Assembly: GCA_910584405.1 (NCBI GenBank)
Contig: CAJUAL010000016.1
Location: forward strand, 1 to 9,642
Direction: 5' to 3'
Length of the DNA: 9,642 nucleotides
From: an uncultured Vampirovibrio sp.
GTDB taxonomy: Bacteria; Cyanobacteriota; Vampirovibrionia; Gastranaerophilales; Gastranaerophilaceae
The translations under genes were made by a program, and so were the position numbers. Below, piece after piece: positions 5,674 through 9,642 of the stretch; the first letter of the stretch is position 1, and each line of letters begins with the position of its first letter. The notes under the pieces were generated by a model. That model searched no databases. It saw nothing but the letters and a program-made list of their open reading frames with translations, and had not been told where the DNA came from.

Positions 5674-5837
5674 TGCTTAACCTTTCCGCAATATTTACAT
5701 TTACGTTTCATAAAATATTTACAAGCAGGACACCATCCACCGCTACATGTACGTTCAGGTTTACTACAAAATCCAAAATCAAAGGTATTTCTTTCCCACT
5801 TATGCAATCCTAAATAACAAAGTATCTTTCTAATCAT
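5670..5837 (-). CDS. 55-aa cysteine-rich protein, DUF1660-like
   Basis: A short gene runs from ATG at 5835-5837 to TGA at 5670-5672. It starts MIRKILCYLGLHKWER, the pattern of DUF1660-type prophage proteins (C-x-x-L/F-G-H-K-W near the N terminus and a CxxCGK ribbon at the end). Cysteines at 7, 24, 31, 36, 39, 47 and 50 include CPAC (36-39) and CKYCGK (47-52), so one or two zinc sites are likely. GAGAGG lies 7 bases before the ATG, and the stop overlaps the next start. The function of the family is unknown. The gene is easily missed because of its length. Confidence 0.65.
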   Translation of the reverse strand: MIRKILCYLGLHKWERNTFDFGFCSKPERTCSGGWCPACKYFMKRKCKYCGKVKQ

Positions 5838-5848
5838 TGCTCAACCTC

Positions 5849-6004
5849 TCAAAATAAATTCCAAAATAAAACCCCATCATAGAATATTAGCTCCAATATT
5901 CCTGCCAAAAAACAGCACGTTGTTGTTTCCCAATCAAATTTTCCGTGGTCTTTTACCGCTATATTTCTGCATAAATCAAATATTAAAAAGCTATTTATTA
6001 TCAT
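5849..6004 (-). CDS. 51-aa membrane protein
   Basis: Starting at the ATG at 6002-6004, the protein has an N-terminal hydrophobic segment (MIINSFLIFDLC), a polar middle (KDHGKFDWE) and a second hydrophobic stretch (CCFLAGILELIFYDGVLFWNLF), giving one or two membrane spans. GGAGG lies 10 bases upstream, inside the end of the previous gene. A TTG start at 6040 would add 12 residues but lacks a site. It begins 4 bases after the upstream stop and ends 11 bases before the DUF1660-like gene. No family is recognised. Confidence 0.5.
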   Translation of the reverse strand: MIINSFLIFDLCRNIAVKDHGKFDWETTTCCFLAGILELIFYDGVLFWNLF

Positions 6005-6008
6005 TAAT

Positions 6009-6227
6009 TTAGTTCCTCCAAAACATAAAATTAAAAACAATTTTAATAAAAAATAGATTGATGCTCAGGCTAATTGTATGTCTAAAATAACTATAGCTAT
6101 CTTTTATCCAACGAAAAGAAAATCCCAGTTCATAACATTTAGATTTTTCACAAAATAAATCATAACCATATAAAGAAATCATTTTTTCGTCTTTATTTAA
6201 ATGAGCTTTATAGTCAAATTTTACCAT
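6009..6227 (-). CDS. 72-aa protein with a C-terminal membrane helix
   Basis: The first 45 residues are polar and aromatic (MVKFDYKAHLNKDEKM, CEKSKCYELGFSFRWIKDSYSYF). The last 25 are hydrophobic (TISLSINLFFIKIVFNFMFW), so this looks like a tail-anchored protein. GGAGGA lies 8 bases before the ATG. It overlaps the upstream gene by 14 bases. No family is recognised. It sits in the run of short membrane-protein genes between 5031 and 6227. Confidence 0.55.
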   Translation of the reverse strand: MVKFDYKAHLNKDEKMISLYGYDLFCEKSKCYELGFSFRWIKDSYSYFRHTISLSINLFFIKIVFNFMFWRN

Positions 6228-6441
6228 TCTTAAATTCCTCCGAGTTAACAGCCTGTTGCCAAGTAGGGTATTCAGCTAGTAACTTATCAAATAGAAAAGG
6301 GTTTCCATCATATACATAACAATACAACTGAGTAAGCCCATAATTATAAATTAAACTAACATTACACTTTGTCACAAAAGTTATAGCAAATATTGCGCCA
6401 GAGTTTCTATCTTTATAAATTTGTCCTACTTTTAGTTCCAT
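6214..6441 (-). CDS. 75-aa VGxxY/W small phage protein
   Basis: The protein begins MELKVGQIYKDRNSGAIFAI, which is the start of a small beta-barrel-like phage domain also seen in two other genes of this window (VGDVWADK at 6441-6713; VGEVWENR at 8521-8979). The C terminus has LLAEYPTWQQAVNSEEFKNG, a pattern common in gut phage hypotheticals. GAGG lies a few bases before the ATG, which overlaps the previous stop as TAATG. Function is unknown. Confidence 0.6.
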   Translation of the reverse strand: MELKVGQIYKDRNSGAIFAITFVTKCNVSLIYNYGLTQLYCYVYDGNPFLFDKLLAEYPTWQQAVNSEEFKNGKI

Positions 6442-6713
6442 TATTCCTCTCCAAACATATCTTTGTAATATTGTTTCTTGTCAAAGCTTTTAACTTTAAA
6501 TAGGTCATCTATTGAGCCTACGGCTTTGCCGATATACTCATAATTTTTTAAAAAATATTCCATATCACAATCACTTTCTGCGTATCTTTTTGACTTGATA
6601 AATTTTACCCACTTATCAGAATAAACATCTGAAATATAAGCTCTAATTTCATGGTTGAGTTTATCTGCCCACACATCGCCAACCTCAGGCATTTTTGATT
6701 CGCTGTTAGTCAT
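6441..6713 (-). CDS. 90-aa PEVGxVW small phage protein
   Basis: With the start at 6713, the protein begins MTNSESKMPEVGDVWADK and continues into EIRAYISDVYSDKWVKFI. This is the same beta-rich module as the N terminus of the protein at 8521-8979, followed by a helical end (YFLKNYEYIGKAVGSIDDLF). AGGA lies 8 bases before this ATG; an in-frame ATG at 6728 has no site. It overlaps the preceding gene by 8 bases and the following one by 1. No characterised family is known to me; an SH3-like fold is a guess from the strand pattern. Confidence 0.6.
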   Translation of the reverse strand: MTNSESKMPEVGDVWADKLNHEIRAYISDVYSDKWVKFIKSKRYAESDCDMEYFLKNYEYIGKAVGSIDDLFKVKSFDKKQYYKDMFGEE

Positions 6714-7092
6714 CTTTTCTATCCTCATAAAAAGTTACTTCATCTCTGCGGACGGGACGACAGTGTTCATAATCTTCTAAGCTATCAATCGGATGAAATC
6801 GCTCAGAGCATTCATTACATACATCTCCTAGGACACCAATTTTCATATCATCTTTAACATCCCCAAAATAGCACAAGCATTTGTTTTTAATGATGTAGTT
6901 GTAATCTATCGGCTCTTGGTAAAATTCCCAATCCTTATGAGTTAGAAGAGTATTATTAAATTGAAATCCTTGGTCTTTATCATCTAAAACTCTGTTTTCC
7001 TTAAAATGGATATAAGTTGTTTTATTCCAAAATTTGAGCCTAATCTTAGCTCCTTTTCTGCACTCGGGCAGCAGTTCTTCTAAATATGACAT
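6706..7092 (-). CDS. DUF2829/Tad2-like domain plus Cys-rich C terminus
   Basis: The N-terminal half (about 1-60) follows the DUF2829 pattern: LEELLPECRKGAKIRLKFWN (4-23), then a beta strand (YIHF), and DWEFYQEP (54-61) at the end, as in the L..GK.IRR..W ... DWE layout. DUF2829 includes Tad2, the phage anti-Thoeris protein that sequesters the cyclic signal. The second half is different: C72/C74 (NKCLCYF), CNEC (92-95), then H and C near 109-110, suggesting a small zinc-binding domain. AAGGAG lies 11 bases before the ATG, which overlaps the upstream stop (TAATG). The domain match is by eye and needs a profile search. Many DUF2829 proteins have no proven anti-defence role. Confidence 0.5.
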   Translation of the reverse strand: MSYLEELLPECRKGAKIRLKFWNKTTYIHFKENRVLDDKDQGFQFNNTLLTHKDWEFYQEPIDYNYIIKNKCLCYFGDVKDDMKIGVLGDVCNECSERFHPIDSLEDYEHCRPVRRDEVTFYEDRKDD

Positions 7093-7457
7093 TAGTTTTC
7101 ACACTCCTTTTTTGCGGTGTTAAATATTTGTTCAAAAATATCTTGTGGTAGCTGTTCTCTAGCTGTCTTTATAAATACAGTAAGAAAAACATTATCCCTT
7201 TTGATAGCTTTTTTCATCATTCGTAGTTGGTTTTCTAAATCCATTTGTTCTAAAACAACCTTTTTTCTCTCCTCGTAAGTGGTGAAAGCATTTGACTTTA
7301 AAGACGTTAGATGTTTTTTAACATCATTAAGCCTCTGGATAATCGCCTCTTTTTTAGTCAGTCTATTATAGTAACGTCCCTCACTATAATTTTGCGTTAC
7401 TAATGAAGCTGTTTTATTTACAGGCGAAGAAGCTAATAAAGCATCTATATTAGACAT
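7092..7457 (-). CDS. hypothetical helical phage protein, 121 aa
   Basis: A Ser/Thr-rich N terminus (1-30) leads into a long charged helical region at about 33-85 (LTKKEAIIQRLNDVKKHL; YEERKKVVLEQMDLENQLRMMKKAIKR) with heptad-like spacing. A C-terminal helical segment follows (VFIKTAREQLPQDIFEQIFNTA). AAAGGAG lies 6 bases before the ATG. The gene abuts the methyltransferase gene with no gap. No family is recognised; a coiled-coil DNA- or protein-binding role is possible. Confidence 0.65.
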   Translation of the reverse strand: MSNIDALLASSPVNKTASLVTQNYSEGRYYNRLTKKEAIIQRLNDVKKHLTSLKSNAFTTYEERKKVVLEQMDLENQLRMMKKAIKRDNVFLTVFIKTAREQLPQDIFEQIFNTAKKECEN

Positions 7458-7973
7458 TTAATACTCCTTTATTTTTCTCATGATTATTTGTTTTGGTAAA
7501 AAATTATAACAATAGTATGCGCTACTAAATGTTATTTTATTGTCACATCCCGTAAATTTTATCCTTTTATCAAACATGAGTAATTGCAAATCTTTCTCAT
7601 AAAATAATTGTTTAGGCGCACTATCGTTTAACCAAGTTAGGGACATTAAAAGAGCAAAAGGTTTTCCAAAACTCAAAGCTCGTTCAAATATCTTTCTTTT
7701 GTTTGTAAAAGGCGGGTTACTAATCATTAAGTCCCATTTTTCTGGTTCATATCCATAGTAATCTTTATTTTCGTCTAAATGAGAGTAGACTACATTATAA
7801 CCATTTGCATTAAAAATCTTAACGAAATTACTTTCTCTCTTATCAAAAGGACACCAAATGATTTTATCTTTAAACTGAGGTGTAAACTCTAAAAGAGGAG
7901 TAATAGCATACTTAGGAGTATAACATTCATCATTGTTTCCTTTTGAGTATAAAATTTTAGACGAGGCTATCAT
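7458..7973 (-). CDS. phage solo DNA adenine methyltransferase
   Basis: This 171-aa protein contains the N6-adenine methyltransferase motif IV as NPPF at 86-89 in the context WDLMISNPPF. The family's N-terminal signature is NDECYTP (14-20). Motif I is unusual: IIWCPFDKRESNF (38-50) replaces FxGxG but keeps the acidic and Ser/Asn residues seen in compact phage methyltransferases. It is shorter than Dam (about 270 aa) and has no separate target-recognition domain. No restriction enzyme gene is adjacent, so the likely role is masking phage DNA from host restriction or marking replication. AAAGGAG lies 8 bases before the ATG. Some databases give similar short proteins misleading sugar-nucleotidyltransferase names. 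Target site is unknown. Confidence 0.72.
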   Translation of the reverse strand: MIASSKILYSKGNNDECYTPKYAITPLLEFTPQFKDKIIWCPFDKRESNFVKIFNANGYNVVYSHLDENKDYYGYEPEKWDLMISNPPFTNKRKIFERALSFGKPFALLMSLTWLNDSAPKQLFYEKDLQLLMFDKRIKFTGCDNKITFSSAYYCYNFLPKQIIMRKIKEY

Positions 7974-7976
7974 CAG

Positions 7977-7992
7977 TTAATCTCCTTTATCT
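7977..7992 (-). repeat. 16-bp direct repeat, copy 1
   Basis: TTAATCTCCTTTATCT on the plus strand is identical to 8151-8166. On the coding strand it supplies the AAAGGAG ribosome site of the methyltransferase gene and the last codons of the 56-aa membrane-protein gene. Confidence 0.7.
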
Positions 7993-8147
7993 GATTTTAT
8001 TATAGTTTGACACCAATTAATTCTCCCTTGTATATAGCCTAGTAGATATATAGCACAACAAGAGACAATTTCTGTAACTTCCCCACCTAGTAAATATCCA
8101 ACTAATATGTAACAAGCCAAGAAAGAAAATAACCATTTCCAATACAC
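7977..8147 (-). CDS. 56-aa two-span membrane protein with GTG start
   Basis: A GTG at 8145-8147 opens a frame that ends with TAA at 7977-7979 and fills the gap between its neighbours. The product has two hydrophobic helices, about 3-20 (WKWLFSFLACYILVGYLL) and 25-40 (TEIVSCCAIYLLGYIQ), then a basic and polar tail (GRINWCQTIIKSDKGD). AAGGAG lies 8 bases upstream, and the GTG overlaps the previous stop by one base (TAGTG), which is the normal coupling geometry. Without this gene there would be a 173-base hole in an otherwise gapless operon. No family is recognised; it may be a small inner-membrane phage protein. Confidence 0.65.
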   Translation of the reverse strand: MYWKWLFSFLACYILVGYLLGGEVTEIVSCCAIYLLGYIQGRINWCQTIIKSDKGD

Positions 8148-8521
8148 TACTTAATCTCCTTTATCTTTGCTAGGGCTTCTTGGGCTAGCTTATAACCTTT
8201 TTCTCCAAAACAACCTTCAGATACAGTTCCGTTACCGTTAGTTAAAACGCGCTTTATTTTATCTTCACAATCCCACCAATGAGATTGTAAAGCATATTTT
8301 TCCAAAGCCTCAATAGCTATATCTAGCTTTGCTTGTAAAGCGCAATGTTCCTTTACGAATCTCATTAGTTGAGGGTCTACTTCACAAATCGGCATTTTAA
8401 TATAACAATCCCAGTTTAAAGGCTTTGTATTATCCATACGAACTTCACATGCTTTTAATTTACGTTTTACCAATTCGGGAGATTGCTGTAAAACTCTTGA
8501 AACTAAATTATCTTCACTCAT
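8147..8521 (-). CDS. hypothetical phage protein with C-terminal helical motif
   Basis: In this 124-aa protein the N-terminal half is charged and without a recognised fold (VLQQSPELVKRKLKACEVRM). The C-terminal half has a pattern widespread at the ends of gut-phage proteins: LDIAIEALEKYA (66-77), a Trp/Cys loop (HWWDCEDKIKRVL), then GYKLAQEALAKIKEI. AGG lies about 7 bases before the ATG, which overlaps the upstream stop as TAATG. Function is unknown; the helical motif is probably for oligomerisation. Confidence 0.65.
   Translation of the reverse strand: MSEDNLVSRVLQQSPELVKRKLKACEVRMDNTKPLNWDCYIKMPICEVDPQLMRFVKEHCALQAKLDIAIEALEKYALQSHWWDCEDKIKRVLTNGNGTVSEGCFGEKGYKLAQEALAKIKEIK
8151..8166 (-). 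repeat. 16-bp direct repeat, copy 2
   Basis: Identical to 7977-7992. On the coding strand it ends the 124-aa gene (codons for KIKEIK) and supplies the AAGGAG for the GTG start at 8147. Two copies therefore bracket the 56-aa membrane-protein gene. Confidence 0.7.
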
Positions 8522-8979
8522 TACTTACCTACCTTTCTTAAGGATTCTTTCCAGTCGTCAAAATATCTCCAATGGAATCCCTTGCAAGTTCTATGTATCT
8601 CTTTACAAGCCTTGGTAATGTTTGGATTTTTTATTTCTAATTCTCTTTCTACATCTCGAATACAATTAAATACTTTTCCTGTTTCAACACATATTATTTT
8701 TTTAGCTGCGTGATTTAATTGTCCAAATTGTGATTGCCCTATTTTTTTACGATGTTCTTCTGATTTTTTTCTTCCTTTTAAAGCTTTTGAAACAGCCTTA
8801 TGTAAATAAGTTAAATCTGTGTTTTTCATACGTTCAGACAACTTTTTACGCTGTTCTACACTAAAATTTTTACAATATTGAGTCAATCTAACAGTTGTAT
8901 CATCAGCATCAACTATGTAATCTCTAATTTTACCTCTGTTTTCCCATACCTCTCCTACTTCTGGTTTTTCTTTACTCAT
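8521..8979 (-). CDS. PEVGxVW domain fused to NUMOD DNA-binding modules
   Basis: This 152-aa protein looks like a chimera. Residues 5-36 (PEVGEVWENRGKIRDYIVD onward) match the small phage domain at 6441-6713. From about residue 39 the sequence is that of the C-terminal half of a GIY-YIG or HNH homing endonuclease. There are two NUMOD3-like repeats (FSVEQRKKLSERMKN at 39-53; KSEEHRKKIGQSQFGQ at 72-87), then a NUMOD1-like helix-turn-helix (ICVETGKVFNCIRDVERELEI at 96-116, ITKACKEIHRTCKGFHWRY at 121-139). No GIY-YIG or HNH catalytic motif is present, so the product should bind DNA but not cut. The ATG at 8979 is chosen for GAGGAG 7 bases upstream. It starts 1 base after the repeat-protein gene. 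Confidence 0.75.
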   Translation of the reverse strand: MSKEKPEVGEVWENRGKIRDYIVDADDTTVRLTQYCKNFSVEQRKKLSERMKNTDLTYLHKAVSKALKGRKKSEEHRKKIGQSQFGQLNHAAKKIICVETGKVFNCIRDVERELEIKNPNITKACKEIHRTCKGFHWRYFDDWKESLRKVGK

Positions 8980-8980
8980 C

Positions 8981-9642
8981 TTACTTCTCCTCAAAGAACT
9001 TCTTAAAACTGTCAGAACCATATTGTCCCTCGGTTAATTTGATAATCTCGGCAATGGTATACTTCTTTTTGACTTCTGATAACTGCGAAACAAAATATTT
9101 AGTACCAGCTTCACACGCTCCGGTTATAACACGGTACATCTTAACAGCCTCTTCAAAAGTAACGACGGAATCAAGAGTTAAATTCTCATAAGCGGACGTA
9201 TCTCTGTTGGATATTTTATAAATAAAGCTTTCTCTTGCCTCTTTGAGAGTTTTACCGTGGGAGAAAACTCCATCTTTTTCGATGACATAAGACGTATCAT
9301 TTTCGCCAAAGTTTTTAACCTTATAAACATCTTTCTTGTGGCTTAAGATAGCGCATTTAATACCGTCAAACCCTCCATATTCTTTAAATTCGTGATTGCA
9401 TAAGGTATAAAATGTATTTTCTTTGATATTTTTCCCGTCAACATATTCGGTTTTTACAAAATCAACCTCATAATGGTCGCCCACATCTTTATATTCGGCA
9501 AGAGTTATCCAAGAGCCAATTTTTGCTTTAGCGACAGAAAAAGCACCAATAGAGGCAATTACTGATTTGGAACCTGTACATTCAGACTGTGAGTAATCAC
9601 CGGAGCTTGCCTGCTTTGAGCCATCGCCGGAGCTTGCCTGCT
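8981..9642 (-). CDS. DUF7666-type repeat protein, 5' end outside window
   Basis: The frame is open to the right edge, so only the last 219 residues are visible; a GTG at 9482-9484 is internal, not the start. The first visible residues are 9-residue repeats (QASSGDGSK, QASSGDYSQ, then a degenerate SECTGSKSV), the solenoid-like part of DUF7666 proteins. The characteristic module after the repeats follows: IGAFSVAKAKIGSWITLAEY, then DGKNIKENTFYTL. A further domain of about 130 residues has GDGVFSHGKT-like residues (KDGVFSHGKTLKEARESF), KISNRDTS, TFEEAVKMYRVITGACEAG and a helical end. Such proteins have often been mislabelled PbsX-type regulators. Biochemical role is unknown. The repeats can expand or contract by recombination. 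Confidence 0.75.
   Translation of the reverse strand, partial: QASSGDGSKQASSGDYSQSECTGSKSVIASIGAFSVAKAKIGSWITLAEYKDVGDHYEVDFVKTEYVDGKNIKENTFYTLCNHEFKEYGGFDGIKCAILSHKKDVYKVKNFGENDTSYVIEKDGVFSHGKTLKEARESFIYKISNRDTSAYENLTLDSVVTFEEAVKMYRVITGACEAGTKYFVSQLSEVKKKYTIAEIIKLTEGQYGSDSFKKFFEEK
9589..9642 (-). repeat. 27-bp coding tandem repeat
   Basis: Two 27-base units (9589-9615, 9616-9642) match at 23 of 27 positions, with 15 identical bases in a row (9601-9615 and 9628-9642). Each unit encodes nine residues of the QASSGD-type repeat. A third unit (9562-9588) is strongly diverged. The array continues beyond the window edge. Confidence 0.85.

Noticed and set aside
6343..6375. TATAAT on the minus strand with GTGACA upstream as a second promoter
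   Set aside because: The spacing is 21 bases and the -35 match is poor; in this AT-rich sequence an isolated TATAAT is expected by chance.
9482..9484. GTG as the start of the repeat-protein gene
   Set aside because: The frame is open to the window edge, and the upstream residues are the expected repeats and linker of the same family, so the start lies outside the window.
1..9642. CRISPR array, tRNA, insertion sequence or integrase/attachment site
   Set aside because: No regularly spaced repeats, cloverleaf, transposase or recombinase motif was found on either strand.

Overview
The window is part of a tailed double-stranded DNA phage or prophage genome. It is AT-rich and tightly packed, and almost every gene starts behind a purine-rich Shine-Dalgarno site (AGGAG or AAAGGAG). 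Stops TAA, TAG and TGA are all used normally, so the genetic code is standard. The strong ribosome-binding sites and one textbook sigma-70 promoter argue against a Bacteroidetes host. A Firmicute or a low-GC gut alphaproteobacterium fits, but the sequence does not settle the host. No integrase, repressor, tRNA, CRISPR or transposase is visible, so lifestyle is undetermined.

Region 1 (1-1624, plus strand) is the end of a structural module: the tail end of an upstream gene, a 69-aa protein of a small phage structural-gene type, a 344-aa tail-fibre-like or appendage protein, and a 103-aa membrane and coiled-coil protein. It meets the second module tail to tail, with only 2 bases between stop codons.

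Region 2 (1627-3819, minus) is a DNA recombination cassette read from right to left: ERF-family single-strand annealing protein, a small helical protein, a DUF736-like protein with an SSB-type acidic tail, a NinB-like protein, an HNH/NinG-like nuclease and a small winged-helix protein. A perfect TTGACA-N17-TATAAT promoter at 3852-3880 drives it from inside the end of the preceding gene.

Region 3 (3864-9642, minus) is an early or accessory operon. It contains a DUF1064 nuclease, two unknown proteins, a MazG-like pyrophosphohydrolase, a cluster of tiny membrane and cysteine-rich proteins (three under 60 aa), several VGxVW small proteins, a possible Tad2-like (DUF2829) protein, a solo adenine methyltransferase, a protein carrying homing-endonuclease DNA-binding modules, and the 3' part of a DUF7666-type repeat protein that runs off the right edge.

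Genes in the minus cluster overlap or abut by a few bases, which implies translational coupling and long polycistronic transcripts. Eight starts are re-assigned to internal ATGs because the only good Shine-Dalgarno site lies in front of them. The likely division of labour is recombination and replication (ERF, SSB-like, NinB, HNH, DUF1064), nucleotide and DNA modification (MazG, methyltransferase), and host takeover or counter-defence (small membrane proteins, Tad2-like candidate).
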